A DNA stretch of 64,000 nt from DASVTR01 sp036382855 (GTDB lineage: Bacteria; Acidobacteriota; Blastocatellia; Pyrinomonadales; Pyrinomonadaceae), in NCBI GenBank assembly GCA_036382855.1, contig DASVPO010000012.1, positions 1-64,000 of the forward strand, in the 5' to 3' direction. The notes under the pieces are model-generated. The model did not search any database. It saw only the letters and a program-made list of their open reading frames with translations, and was not told the origin of the DNA. This document shows, one piece after another, positions 8,348 through 17,191 of this stretch (within the stretch, counting starts at the first letter, position 1; every line of letters begins with the position of its first letter). Both the position numbers and the translations under genes were made by a program.

Positions 8348-8887
8348 TCACTTGTTCAATTCTTCGATGAATTCAATGTCGAGTTCGGCCAGCGTTCCCG
8401 CATCGTCGCGGTTAAAGGCGACGATTGTGCCGTCGGGTCGCCGCGAGATGACAAAGTTGTCGGCGCTATAGCTTAAGTTTTCGCCCGTCTGGTTCGTATC
8501 AATGTCAGTCGGGAGATAGCCCAGAATGATGACGCCAACTTTGGATTGACAGAGAACGTGAATCTGCTTTATACGGCGCTTACGACGCAGGCTTCCGTCA
8601 TAAAATTCAGTCACCGAAGCGCCGGCATTGCCTTTGATAGCGAGCTTTGTGACGTAGCCCGTTGTGCCTACGCTGTAAGTCAGTTTCCAGATGCCGCTGA
8701 GGTTTTCCCTGTTTACCAGAAACCCGCTGTCTCTGCAAACGGTGTCCGTAGTTTGCGCCTGTGCGTTCGCGCCGCTCAAAACTACTAAGAAGCCGACGAG
8801 CATCAACCCCACTAATGTCTTAGCCAGAGTTTTGCCCAACCTGCTCCAAACAATGCTGCGTTGTGTAAAGGACGTGTCCGTTGTCAT
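8348..8887 (-). CDS. Small exported protein of unknown function
   Basis: The 179-residue product has a signal peptide (TLAKTLVGLMLVGFLVVLSG, then ANAQAQ at residues 41-46) and a mature domain of about 135 residues with two cysteines (CRDSG, VLCQS) and lipocalin-like strand patterns such as LSGIWKLTYSVG and YVTKLAIKG. A fatty-acid-binding or lipocalin-like fold is a guess. I chose the ATG at 8887 because AAGGAGAG precedes it at about six bases; the frame extends upstream to 8986 without such support. It is transcribed against its neighbours although it lies between two plus-oriented attC sites. Confidence 0.7.
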   Translation of the reverse strand: MTTDTSFTQRSIVWSRLGKTLAKTLVGLMLVGFLVVLSGANAQAQTTDTVCRDSGFLVNRENLSGIWKLTYSVGTTGYVTKLAIKGNAGASVTEFYDGSLRRKRRIKQIHVLCQSKVGVIILGYLPTDIDTNQTGENLSYSADNFVISRRPDGTIVAFNRDDAGTLAELDIEFIEELNK

Positions 8888-9311
8888 GGCTGCTCTCCTT
8901 TTCTGTGAGTCTTGCAGTTGAATCTGATTCAGTTGAGATTGCGCTGTCAGCAACTCCGGCGTTGTTAATGAAACTCTCTTCGACATCCGCGCGAGGAATA
9001 CGTCGGGCGAGTTTGCCTCTTATTTCACAGGTGTTAACTAAAGTCAACAAAAACTTTGTCATCAAGACGCGGAGAGATTGAAAGGAGCATTTGCCTGTAG
9101 CCCGTCGCTGTTATTAAGCTACGCTGGATTTACAGTAAATTCACTCAAAATACTCCGCAATCAAATGCAATTGCCCTCGCCTGAATGCTTTGAGTTTCGC
9201 GCATGAATCGGAAGTTAACGCGGAAGTAAATTGAATCGCTATGCGGCTGTGCGTGCGTTGGGTGATAAAATCAGAGATGAAAGGTAAGGCAGAATGGCAA
9301 CATCAAACGAA
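8888..9311. other. Non-coding stretch upstream of the minus-strand gene
   Basis: About 420 bases hold only the Shine-Dalgarno sequence of the 8348-8887 gene and an open but unsupported upstream extension. I see no other gene, repeat or clear promoter. Confidence 0.5.
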
Positions 9312-9417
9312 GCCTGACAGCATTATAACTGACCTATGATAGCATGGCTCTGATGATGCTTCCTCGCGGCGTGAGTTGGATGCCGTTCGCGCGTGCAACT
9401 GAATTCGGGCGTTAGAT
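9312..9417 (+). repeat. Degenerate attC-like site 7
   Basis: It starts GCCTGAC (9312-9318). The left arm has decayed, but the interior TGATAGCATGGCTCTGATGA matches site 3 and the right arm ACTGAATTCGGGC followed by GTTAGAT (9411-9417) is clear. The next ATG is 38 bases after the GTT core. Confidence 0.68.
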
Positions 9418-9448
9418 GGCCCCCGGTTGACATCGGAGATAGGACGAA

Positions 9449-9916
9449 ATGAAACGATACCTTATCATTCTCATCTTTGCTTCCGTGTTGTTGCTCTCAG
9501 CTTGTTCTTATACTTCTAACTTTGTCGTAGTCAACGAATCCGGGCAACCCATCAAAGTTCAATACAAAATCAAAAACTCCCCCTCTGAGCCGTTGCAACT
9601 GGTAGGCGCACCGGCAAAAACGGCAGAGGCTAATCTTCGTAACGCAGATAAGCAATGGCGTGTATTGGAATCCGGCGAATATGAGCTAGATCGTGAGGCA
9701 CGTACCATCACTATTGACGTGATGCCGCATGAAGCGTTACGCGTTTTGTACATCACGAATTATGGAGGGCATGATGATGCTTCTGATGCCGGTAAATTCG
9801 AGATTGATGAAATCATCCTGAAAGGCGCACACGGCGAAGCCCAATATCAAGGAGAGCAAATACGGAGACAATTCACGGAAGCAACGGAAACCCTATATCT
9901 ATTAACATACAAATGA
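9449..9916 (+). CDS. Small lipoprotein of unknown function
   Basis: The 155-residue protein begins with a lipoprotein signal peptide: basic start MKRYL, hydrophobic core and the lipobox LLLSAC, so Cys19 would carry the lipid. The mature part contains NFVVVNESGQPIKVQYKIKN, a beta-rich pattern seen in small exported proteins, but no named domain. GGAGATAGGA precedes the ATG. Its stop codon is directly followed by the next start (TGAATG), so the two genes form one transcription unit inside a single cassette. Confidence 0.78.
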   Translation: MKRYLIILIFASVLLLSACSYTSNFVVVNESGQPIKVQYKIKNSPSEPLQLVGAPAKTAEANLRNADKQWRVLESGEYELDREARTITIDVMPHEALRVLYITNYGGHDDASDAGKFEIDEIILKGAHGEAQYQGEQIRRQFTEATETLYLLTYK

Positions 9917-10576
9917 ATGCGAATGCCGCCACCTCCACGCTTGAGCGAATACACAAACATCTGGGTTGAAATCTTTGTTGCCGCTTTCACCATTCTGCCC
10001 TTTCTGGTGTTGACATATTTTTATACGGCGCTGCCAGAGCGCGTACCTTTGTTTATGAACTTGAATGGCGAAGTGGCAGTCTGGGGTGGAAAAAGCTTGC
10101 TGTCGGTTTTCAGGGTGGCATTGACGGCTGCTGTCACGCAGGTAGTGTGTCTGCTGATGAAGTATAGCGTGCTGCAATCCGCAGTCGCTTTAACTGCGGA
10201 GGAGGCTGACGATTATGCTCGGCTTTATAAACGGTCCACCGTCCTTAGTGCCAGCTTGTGGGATTGGTTTCGCTGTCTCGTCGCGTTGAAGATGAGCGCA
10301 GCGACACTTGACACTATTTTTCTCAGTATCGAGCGATTCAAGTTTCTCTCAAAGCCTGCTTTCATCATCACTTTTATTGTCGCTTTGCTTTCGATCCCGG
10401 TCGGACTTTTTTACGGCTACCGTTTGTTAATTTTGAAGCGCAAGATGAAAGACAGGCTCGTGGAGGCAAATGCCCGGAAGCCTGTTGACGCAGGTTGTGT
10501 GTACGGCGGTTACCGAGTAGGGATTGGTGCTTTCCGCAACCCATTCTTCCGGCACAATCTACCACCCGTTCTATGA
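9917..10576 (+). CDS. DUF1648-type membrane protein
   Basis: The 219-residue protein contains the DUF1648 signature ALPERVPLFMNLNGEVAVWG at residues 38-57, preceded by one membrane segment (residues 17-38) and followed by segments near 63-80, 112-130 and 148-170. Its N-terminus is hydrophobic, so it is an inner-membrane protein; relatives such as SdpI-like immunity proteins also carry DUF1648. The start abuts the lipoprotein's stop. The C-terminus after about residue 190 (GCVYGGYRVGIGAFRNPFF) does not look like a normal family ending and may be altered by a rearrangement at the junction with the opposing gene 18 bases away. Confidence 0.7.
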   Translation: MRMPPPPRLSEYTNIWVEIFVAAFTILPFLVLTYFYTALPERVPLFMNLNGEVAVWGGKSLLSVFRVALTAAVTQVVCLLMKYSVLQSAVALTAEEADDYARLYKRSTVLSASLWDWFRCLVALKMSAATLDTIFLSIERFKFLSKPAFIITFIVALLSIPVGLFYGYRLLILKRKMKDRLVEANARKPVDAGCVYGGYRVGIGAFRNPFFRHNLPPVL

Positions 10577-10593
10577 GATGTTAGCTGGCGCTA

Positions 10594-11280
10594 TCAGAAT
10601 ACGATGTCGCCCCTCTGTAGTAGCTTTGAGACTTCAAACGTAAACTTCTTCAGCGGCGGAGTCTGACCCTCGAATACTTTTTCATCAATCTTGAAGTGGA
10701 ATGTTTTGTTATCAACCGTGAGAAGAGGTTTCCCCTGGTCGTCGAATCTGGAGAAGACAAACATCGCCTCCCCCTGCTTGTTTTTTGGAGGGATAAAGTG
10801 AACAAGGTCGCGCCGCTCACCTTTATCATTAGTTAGAAAAACGTATGGCCTGAGCTTGTCAAGCGATGATTCTTTAATGGCTCGTATCGGGTATAAATCA
10901 TTCATAGAGCCGATGGTGATGATGTAGTACTTCTCGCAATCAGGACATTCAAGAAACTCCTTGACCTCCGCATCGAATCTAGCCTTATCAGCAGGTCGAA
11001 ACTTGTCATAGTTCAAATGAATCTGCTTTTGCCTCACGAGTGCCTGCCTCACGACGAGGGCGGAGCGCAGCCGGATAGTGATGAGATAAGTGCCGAAAGA
11101 ATCGTGTTCTTCTTTGACTTGTGTCTGCGCCCAGGGGGAATCGGAAAGGATTTGCACAACTTCGCTCAAAGACCACTGTTGATAGGGCTTCTTTTCCCAT
11201 ACTTTCTGCGCGTAGATTGTTGTCGCCAAGCAAGGGAAAGCGATAAAAGAAACGATGATGAAATGTTTGATTTTACTCAT
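10594..11280 (-). CDS. Exported protein of unknown function (228 aa)
   Basis: A signal peptide is visible (HFIIVSFIAFPCLATTIYAQ, residues 6-25). The mature part begins KVWEKKPYQQWSLSEVVQIL and has a central CPDCEKY motif near residue 115, but I recognise no family. Similar exported proteins beginning with the KPYxxWS pattern are common in this type of genome as hypothetical entries. GGAGGGA precedes the ATG. The start is 39 bases after the GTT core of the minus-oriented attC 8, so it occupies the first position of a minus-strand cassette; no attC follows it, and it ends 17 bases from the opposing DUF1648 gene. Confidence 0.75.
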   Translation of the reverse strand: MSKIKHFIIVSFIAFPCLATTIYAQKVWEKKPYQQWSLSEVVQILSDSPWAQTQVKEEHDSFGTYLITIRLRSALVVRQALVRQKQIHLNYDKFRPADKARFDAEVKEFLECPDCEKYYIITIGSMNDLYPIRAIKESSLDKLRPYVFLTNDKGERRDLVHFIPPKNKQGEAMFVFSRFDDQGKPLLTVDNKTFHFKIDEKVFEGQTPPLKKFTFEVSKLLQRGDIVF

Positions 11281-11312
11281 TGTCCCTCCATTGTGTTTTA
11301 GAATCCGAAGCT

Positions 11313-11418
11313 ATCCAACGCACGAATTAACCCGCCCCGCGCCAACAACATTCTAGCAGAAGCAATAATTCAACGATGAAAAGAATGCTATCGAAGTATC
11401 GGGTTGAATCAGTTGTCC
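11313..11418 (-). repeat. attC-like recombination site 8 (minus orientation)
   Basis: On the minus strand it starts GGACAAC (11418-11412), then TGATTCAACCCGATACTTCG and interior ATAGCATTCTTTTCATCG, and ends GCGGGTTAATTCGTGC followed by GTTGGAT (11319-11313). Confidence 0.82.
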
Positions 11419-11966
11419 GGCGACACCTTGCCCGTCAAGGTAACGTGCTGCTAATCAGTTGTCACAAGCACGGTCTGTTCTCGTATAAGAAGCGGCGTAG
11501 GGATGCAGCCTTTAAGATGCTCAAGCGAGTGAAGCCGTTTCTGTACGTCACTCCTTATGTCGTCCAGCGCGCATAAGTGTGATATACTTCTTCCGTCGGC
11601 TAACTGTTCTTTATAAAACACCATTCTAGACATCAGGACTTGCGCGATAGCGTTCTTCTCCTTGTGCCGTCTGCTGTTTTTACAAACGCGACCACGAAGG
11701 AGTCTCCTGATGCCCGCATCAACAACATCTCAAAATCCAATCGAAGCCCGTCTGCATAGGCGACTGCCCCGTCCGGCGCAGGAGTGCATTCCTCTCCGGG
11801 AGAGGTCTGGCCGCCTGTCCGCTTCACCCTTCCTTGCATGGCCTGATTGCCGTGAGTCGGCAGTAGGTTAGTTGCATCGCATCAACATCGCTGTTTTGGC
11901 AGCGACCACTCTCTTTTATCTATTCAGGATGTTTTAGTGAGTCTCTAAAAACAGGAAAGGTCAGAA
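11419..11966. other. Region with no convincing gene
   Basis: About 550 bases. A 60-codon minus-strand frame (11451-11633) ends 33 bases before attC 8 and would be in the right place for a small cassette gene, but its composition is unremarkable and no family is recognised. The remainder shows no gene. Confidence 0.4.
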
Positions 11967-12272
11967 ATGCTTTTAACTTTAGACAGAGGGCCGGAGTCGG
12001 GGAAGCGTTCGCCAGTGTCTGCTACAACGACAGCCAACGCAGCAGGCGACCAACAATGGCCGGGAATAGATTCGAGTTTCCGTCTCATCGTCGTGGCGTC
12101 TTTGAGAAGCAAGCAACTTCAGCGCGGCGCTCATCCTCGCATCGAGGCCGACCCGCGCAAGCGTAAAAACACAAGCATCGCACTCGAAGAGGTCAAGCAG
12201 GGGCTCGTGCCTTTCACTAACGTGAGCAAAGATCAAGATGGCAAAGTCGTTGACATTATTGAAGCGGGATAG
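11967..12272 (+). CDS. rpoZ: RNA polymerase omega subunit-like protein
   Basis: Residues 34-80 follow the omega pattern: a GIDSSFRLIVVASLRSKQLQ stretch equivalent to NRFDLVLVAARRARQM of E. coli omega, then a basic/proline segment and TSIALEEVKQGLV equivalent to the VIALREIEEGLI helix. Omega binds the beta' subunit and helps assembly of RNA polymerase. The first 30 residues are low in complexity and not conserved, so the true start could be later, although AGGAAAGG precedes the ATG at 11967. In most genomes rpoZ lies near gmk, so this copy, next to a Crp/Fnr regulator, may be a paralogue. Confidence 0.7.
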   Translation: MLLTLDRGPESGKRSPVSATTTANAAGDQQWPGIDSSFRLIVVASLRSKQLQRGAHPRIEADPRKRKNTSIALEEVKQGLVPFTNVSKDQDGKVVDIIEAG

Positions 12273-12426
12273 TCTGCCATCAATGGAGCGCAAGCAGAGG
12301 CCGAGGATAAGACGATCAAGAGGAAGTGTTGTGTCGTCCTGTCTGACAGCCTTGCTGGTTGGTCTGCGCGTGGCTGCATTGGTTGGGCTTCGAGATTATA
12401 TGAACTGAAAAATCGTAGAGAGCAAG

Positions 12427-12669
12427 ATGAACGGACTCCGGGTCTATGTCAGCCAGACGAACAAGAGCACGCCTTGCAGTCATGTCGTGTTCTACAGCCG
12501 TCGTGCGGATGGACCGTATTACTGCTGGCGCTATGAGGAAGAGCTTGGCCGCTGGCATTTCTCTCGCGTGCGTCTGCCGAACGTCAAGCTCAGCGTACTC
12601 TGCCTGACCGCATGGAAGGCCATCCCGGTCACACTGCAAGCAGAACTCTATGAACACTACCTCGAATAG
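12427..12669 (+). CDS. Small conserved-looking protein of unknown function
   Basis: The 80-residue product is rich in aromatic residues: CSHVVFYSRRADGPYYCWRY followed by EEELGRWHFSRVRL. It has no signal peptide or membrane segment. I believe similar short proteins occur in related genomes but cannot name a family. It lies between the omega-like gene and the Crp/Fnr regulator, 48 bases before the latter, and could share its transcript. Confidence 0.6.
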   Translation: MNGLRVYVSQTNKSTPCSHVVFYSRRADGPYYCWRYEEELGRWHFSRVRLPNVKLSVLCLTAWKAIPVTLQAELYEHYLE

Positions 12670-12717
12670 AGATTATCAAAATCAACAGGCGGTAAACGTG
12701 ACTGAGAAAGAAACCTG

Positions 12718-13431
12718 ATGTCTAAAACGCGCGCGCCCATCAAAAACATGATACTCGCTGCTCTCCCTCGTCGCGATTACCAGCGCTTGCTTCCGCATCT
12801 AGAGTTTATCTCGCTGCCTCTCGAAGTGAGTCTTTATCAGTCGGGCGATGCCATCGAATATGTTTATTTCCCCGGTGACGGCATTGTCTCATTAGTCACT
12901 ACTATGAAAGATGGAACGACCATCGAAGTCGGGCTTATCGGGAAAGATGGAATGGTCGGGATTCCCGTTCTGCTGGGAGACGATATTGCCTTTGAACAGG
13001 CCATAGTACAGATTGCGGGCGATGCGATGCGAATGAAGTCGGATGTCTTAAAAAAGGACTTGAGGACAAATCACAGCCCGCTCCTCACCCAACTGCTGCT
13101 TTACACTCGCACTCTTATGAAGCAGGTCACGCAGACCGCCGCCTGCAACCGTCTGCACACTGTCGAACAAAGACTCTCGCGCTGGCTGCTGCTCTGCCAC
13201 GACCGTATGGAGTCGGACGAACTGCTGCTCAAGCAGGAATTTATCGCCAACATGCTCGGAACGCGGCGAGCCAGCGTTGGCAGCGCCGCGTCCGGGCTGC
13301 AAGCGCAAGGTTTGATTAGCTATTCGCGTGGACACATCAATATTTTGAACAGGAAAGAACTGGAAGCGTTTGCCTGCGAATGCTATACCCCGGTCAACGT
13401 GGAATCTGCTCGCCGTCCCGCCAAACTCTAA
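12718..13431 (+). CDS. Crp/Fnr-family transcriptional regulator
   Basis: The 237-residue protein has a cyclic-nucleotide-binding beta-roll (about 20-125; VSLYQSGDAIEYVYFPGDGI and EVGLIGKDGMVGIP), a dimerisation helix (about 120-150) and a winged helix-turn-helix (about 165-225; LLLKQEFIANMLGTRRASVG). There are no clustered N-terminal cysteines for an Fnr iron-sulfur cluster, and the cAMP-contacting Arg is not evident, so the ligand is unknown. This subfamily, with short Crp-like proteins of about 235 residues, is common in Acidobacteriota. Its position directly before three radical SAM genes suggests it could control them. Confidence 0.85.
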   Translation: MSKTRAPIKNMILAALPRRDYQRLLPHLEFISLPLEVSLYQSGDAIEYVYFPGDGIVSLVTTMKDGTTIEVGLIGKDGMVGIPVLLGDDIAFEQAIVQIAGDAMRMKSDVLKKDLRTNHSPLLTQLLLYTRTLMKQVTQTAACNRLHTVEQRLSRWLLLCHDRMESDELLLKQEFIANMLGTRRASVGSAASGLQAQGLISYSRGHINILNRKELEAFACECYTPVNVESARRPAKL

Positions 13432-13611
13432 GCCAATAATCGCTATGCACGTTAGCGTTCATAGTGTTATATTCTTCCCCGACAATTCGCCACTCGTCAT
13501 CTGGATCGAGAACCCCCACTCCCTCCTTATGTCAATATTGTTTGTTCCCTCAACGACCGTGCAATAAGGCCGTCTCCGTTTTCCCGTTGGTCAAACTCTC
13601 AGGGTAATGTT

Positions 13612-15159
13612 ATGAAAATCTTACTCTATAACCCGGACAACGGTGTGACGCGCAATTTCATGCCGCACCTCTGGATGTTTCTACTCAAGGCGCTCACCCC
13701 TCCGCAACATGAAGTGCTCTTGATTGACGGCAACGCGCGGCCCATGAACGAGGATGAACTCGTGCGCTATGTCGTAGAGCAAAAGGTCGGGCTCGTCGGC
13801 ATCGGTGCGATGACGAGAATGGTGGCCCGCGCCTACCGCATGGCCGACGCCATACGCGCCGCCGGCGTCCCCGTAGTGATGGGCGGCCCGCACGTCACGG
13901 AAGTGCCGGATGAAGCGCTCGGACGAGATGGCGGGCCGCGGCATGCTGATGCCGTAGCGCTTGGCGAAGCAGATGAGACCTGGCCTGTGATAGTTGAGGA
14001 TGCAGCCAACGGTTGTCTCAAGGAGATTTATGCGCCGATTGAGAACGGCAAAGAACGCAAGCCGAGTCTCCAACCCTACCCATCAATTCCCTGGGAGACG
14101 TTCGATCTGGACCAGTTCGATATGGTTCCAAAGGTCGCGCGGCCGCTGCTGAAGCGCTTCGGGTCCGGCTGGGGCGGTATCCATCTGATTCCGATTGAAT
14201 CTGGTCGCGGCTGCCCTTACGGCTGCGAGTTCTGCACCGTGACGGGCTTCTTCGGCGACTCGATTCGCTTCCGCACAAACGAGAGCGTCGTAGAGGAACT
14301 CTTGCGGCTCAAACGTCATGCGCGCAAGAATCGGAATCAGGTGATCGTCTTTTTCATAGACGACAACTTTGCCATCAACATCAAGCGCACGAAATCGCTT
14401 TTGAGAGACATCATTGCGGCCGGCGCGCAGCTTCCATGGATGGCGCAGATTAGCGCCAATCTGTTGCGCGATGAAGAACTCGTGGAGTTGATAGCAGCCT
14501 CCCACGGCAAGTGGATTTTCATCGGCATGGAGTCAATTGACACGGCCAACCTTGCCGACATGAACAAGAGCTTCAACAAGCCTGCCGAGTATTCGACCGT
14601 GCTCAATCGCCTCGCCAGCCGGAACATTTATGCCGTCACTTCCTTCATCATCGGCATGGACAATGATACGCCCGGCGTGGCCGAGCGCACGCTCCAACAG
14701 ATAGAGAGTTGGCCGCCGGGGCTGCCCGTCTTCGGCCAACTCACACCGTTTCCCTCGACACCGCTCTACAAGAGACTCGAAGCTGCCGGGCGTCTGACGC
14801 GCCCGACACACTGGCTCGAATTTGCGCCCTATCAAATGGCACACACCCCTCTTAAGATGACGATTCCCGAAACGCAGGCAGAACTCGATCACGCGTGGGC
14901 TGCATCGTATAGCCCGCAGCGCAACCAGCAGGCGCTCGATTCAATCAGCGACCATCCCGTTCAGTTCCGTGTCATGCATCTCATCATGCGTCTCTTCTTT
15001 CGTGGCATCTACTTTCCACAGATGAACAAGCGTGCGTGGATAAAGCTGATTGCACAGAATCGCCGCACGATTTTTAAGGTCGTGAAGGATGCAGTCAAAG
15101 CCGGACGCGGCGCACGGGATGAGAAAGCAAGCGCTCCTGTATCGGCGCGCGCATCGTAG
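13612..15159 (+). CDS. Cobalamin-binding radical SAM enzyme 1
   Basis: Residues 1-135 form a Rossmann-like cobalamin-binding domain (MKILLYNPDNG start, GVPVVMGGPHVTEVPDEAL, ADAVALGEADETWP). Residues 190-430 are the radical SAM barrel with the cluster motif GRGCPYGCEFC (Cys201, Cys205, Cys208) and the conserved FFIDDNFAIN and FIGMESID segments. A C-terminal extension of about 90 residues is helical and basic. Enzymes of this class cleave S-adenosylmethionine and perform methylations or carbon-skeleton reactions on unreactive carbons, often in lipids or cofactors; the substrate is unknown. It is the first of three related genes in the same direction. Confidence 0.88.
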   Translation: MKILLYNPDNGVTRNFMPHLWMFLLKALTPPQHEVLLIDGNARPMNEDELVRYVVEQKVGLVGIGAMTRMVARAYRMADAIRAAGVPVVMGGPHVTEVPDEALGRDGGPRHADAVALGEADETWPVIVEDAANGCLKEIYAPIENGKERKPSLQPYPSIPWETFDLDQFDMVPKVARPLLKRFGSGWGGIHLIPIESGRGCPYGCEFCTVTGFFGDSIRFRTNESVVEELLRLKRHARKNRNQVIVFFIDDNFAINIKRTKSLLRDIIAAGAQLPWMAQISANLLRDEELVELIAASHGKWIFIGMESIDTANLADMNKSFNKPAEYSTVLNRLASRNIYAVTSFIIGMDNDTPGVAERTLQQIESWPPGLPVFGQLTPFPSTPLYKRLEAAGRLTRPTHWLEFAPYQMAHTPLKMTIPETQAELDHAWAASYSPQRNQQALDSISDHPVQFRVMHLIMRLFFRGIYFPQMNKRAWIKLIAQNRRTIFKVVKDAVKAGRGARDEKASAPVSARAS

Positions 15160-15235
15160 TCAGCTTATCTCGCATCGTCGCCGAATAATTCGGGCACGGC
15201 CGGCAGAGTCAACTAAATAGCCAAGGGAGCAGACA

Positions 15236-16720
15236 ATGAAAATATTGTTCGTTTACCCGGAGTTTCCTGAAACCTACTGGAGTTTCCGGCACGCGCTCTC
15301 CTTTGACGGCAAACGTTCTGCCTTCCCGCCGCTGGGACTCCTGACTGTCTCGGCGATGCTGCCGGATAGCTGGGAGCGTCGCCTCGTGGACATGAACGTG
15401 CGTTCGCTCAAGCCCGCCGACATAGAGTGGGCGGACATGGTTTTCGCGAGCGCCATGATTGTGCAGAAAGATTCCCTTGAGCACGTTATAGCCTTGTGCA
15501 AAGCGCACGGGAAACGAATTGTCGTCGGAGGGCCATACGCTTCGACCAGCGCAGAGCAGTTGCCGGAAGCGGATCACATCTTCATCGGCGAAGCGGAGAC
15601 GACGCTGCCGGAATTTGTGCACGACCTAGAGCTTGGAATTGCGCGACGCATCTACAAGGCGGCAGAACGGCCGGCGCTTACCTTAACGCCCGTCCCGAAT
15701 TTTCGTTTAGCCGAACTCGAACGTTACAGCGCGATGAGCATACAGTATTCGCGCGGCTGCCCGTTCAACTGCGAATTCTGCGACATCATAGAAATCTACG
15801 GCCGTGTGCCGCGCACGAAAACCAATGAGCAGATGATTGCCGAACTCGATGCGCTCCGCAGTTTAGGCTGGCGCGGCAGCGTCTTTATCGTTGACGACAA
15901 CTTTATAGGCAACAAGAAGAACGTTCGTGCGCTGCTGCCTGAAATGTCTGAATGGTCAAAGCGTCATCGCACTCCGTTCTCCTTTTTCACAGAGGCGAGC
16001 GTGAATCTCGCAGAAGACGATGCGCTCCTTGAGATGATGCGGCGCGCAAACTTTCGCCGCGTCTTTCTAGGCATCGAGACACCCGTTGAAGAGAGTCTTA
16101 AGGAAGCGCAGAAGGGCCAGAACACGCGACGCGACCTGCTGGAATCGGTGCGCAAGATTCAATCTTACGGGATGGAAGTGATGGCCGGTTTCATCGTCGG
16201 CTTCGACACAGACCCTGCGGACATCTTCGAGCGGCAAATTAACTTCATTCGCGACAGCGCCATCCCACTCGCCATGGTCGGTTTGCTGACCGCTCTGCCT
16301 GACACTCAACTCTGGAGACGCCTCGAACGCGAAGGCAGATTGTTAGAAGAGAGCACAGGAAACAATACCGACGGCTCTTTGAACTTCATCCCTCGGATGA
16401 ATGCGACGCGCCTTGTCGAAGGCTATCAGAAGATATTACGCACCATCTACAACCCCGCCGAATATTACCGGCGCTCGCTCGACTGTTTATCTCGCCTGAC
16501 GCGCGAGCCTGAACCGCGTCGCGGCAGCATCTACAGCAACGTGACGGCGTTTCTGCGCGTTATCCTCGCACTCGGCATATGCGACCGCGAGCGCGCAGAA
16601 TTCTGGCGCTACATGAAGCGCGTGACATTCTTCCAGCGTCAACACTTCACACACGCCGTCACGCTCGCGGCAATGGGCTATCACTTCCGCAAGCTCACAG
16701 AGTCGTTAACAGCCAGCTAG
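15236..16720 (+). CDS. Cobalamin-binding radical SAM enzyme 2 (DUF4070 type)
   Basis: The N-terminal cobalamin-binding domain (residues 1-140) has KRIVVGGPYASTSAEQLPEA and HIFIGEAETTLPEF. The radical SAM core carries SRGCPFNCEFC (Cys175, Cys179, Cys182), FIVDDNFIGNKKN and FLGIETPVEESLKEAQK. The C-terminal part (about 370-490; NFIPRMNATRLVEGYQKILR, then YNPAEYYRR) matches DUF4070, a domain also found in the hopanoid C-2 methylase HpnP, though the N-terminus here differs enough that I would not assign that function. AAGGGAGCAG precedes the ATG. It lies 76 bases after radical SAM gene 1. Confidence 0.88.
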   Translation: MKILFVYPEFPETYWSFRHALSFDGKRSAFPPLGLLTVSAMLPDSWERRLVDMNVRSLKPADIEWADMVFASAMIVQKDSLEHVIALCKAHGKRIVVGGPYASTSAEQLPEADHIFIGEAETTLPEFVHDLELGIARRIYKAAERPALTLTPVPNFRLAELERYSAMSIQYSRGCPFNCEFCDIIEIYGRVPRTKTNEQMIAELDALRSLGWRGSVFIVDDNFIGNKKNVRALLPEMSEWSKRHRTPFSFFTEASVNLAEDDALLEMMRRANFRRVFLGIETPVEESLKEAQKGQNTRRDLLESVRKIQSYGMEVMAGFIVGFDTDPADIFERQINFIRDSAIPLAMVGLLTALPDTQLWRRLEREGRLLEESTGNNTDGSLNFIPRMNATRLVEGYQKILRTIYNPAEYYRRSLDCLSRLTREPEPRRGSIYSNVTAFLRVILALGICDRERAEFWRYMKRVTFFQRQHFTHAVTLAAMGYHFRKLTESLTAS

Positions 16721-17191
16721 CGTTCTTCTTAGTCTTTGCGCTGATTAACCAGAATACTGCGCAGTTCTCAAACGGAGTTTCCATGAACAACTACAAGCGC
16801 AAAGAACAATGTTGACAATTACTGGAATCGGGAATATCGTGCGCACATTATGGCCCGGTTTTCCTGCTAATGAGACTTTCATCTTCATTAGCCTCATGTA
16901 ATTAATTACTCCGAGGCGGCTTTCAAGCGGTGCTGTACGACTCACGTTCTCTCTAACGAACCTGCGAACTGGCTTTAACTGGCGTTGCCTTCAAAGGTCA
17001 GCTTGCATCCGATAGCTCGACTGACCTTTATCTCAGTCGCCTCGCAAAGCATTTAATCCTGAAGGCGTCATGCCACCTATTTCTGAGATGACGGCGTTGA
17101 AGTCGCTTCCCCTTAAGAAGCGTCTACGGCCGTAGTCTCTTGAGTTAGGTTTAAGCCAACTAAAGACAGTTCCGATTAAACGGAGGCAGCG
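16721..17191. other. Intergenic region with two hairpins
   Basis: No gene is evident in these 470 bases. GCTAATGA/TCATTAGC (16866-16892) and AAAGGTCAG/CTGACCTTT (16993-17029) form stems of 8 and 9 bases. They may end the upstream transcript or structure the leader of the third radical SAM gene. A GGAGG Shine-Dalgarno sequence lies just before 17192. Confidence 0.5.

Noticed and set aside
11376..11576. 66-codon plus-strand frame starting inside attC 8
   Set aside because: Its first part is the attC itself and there is no ribosome-binding site; no family is recognised.
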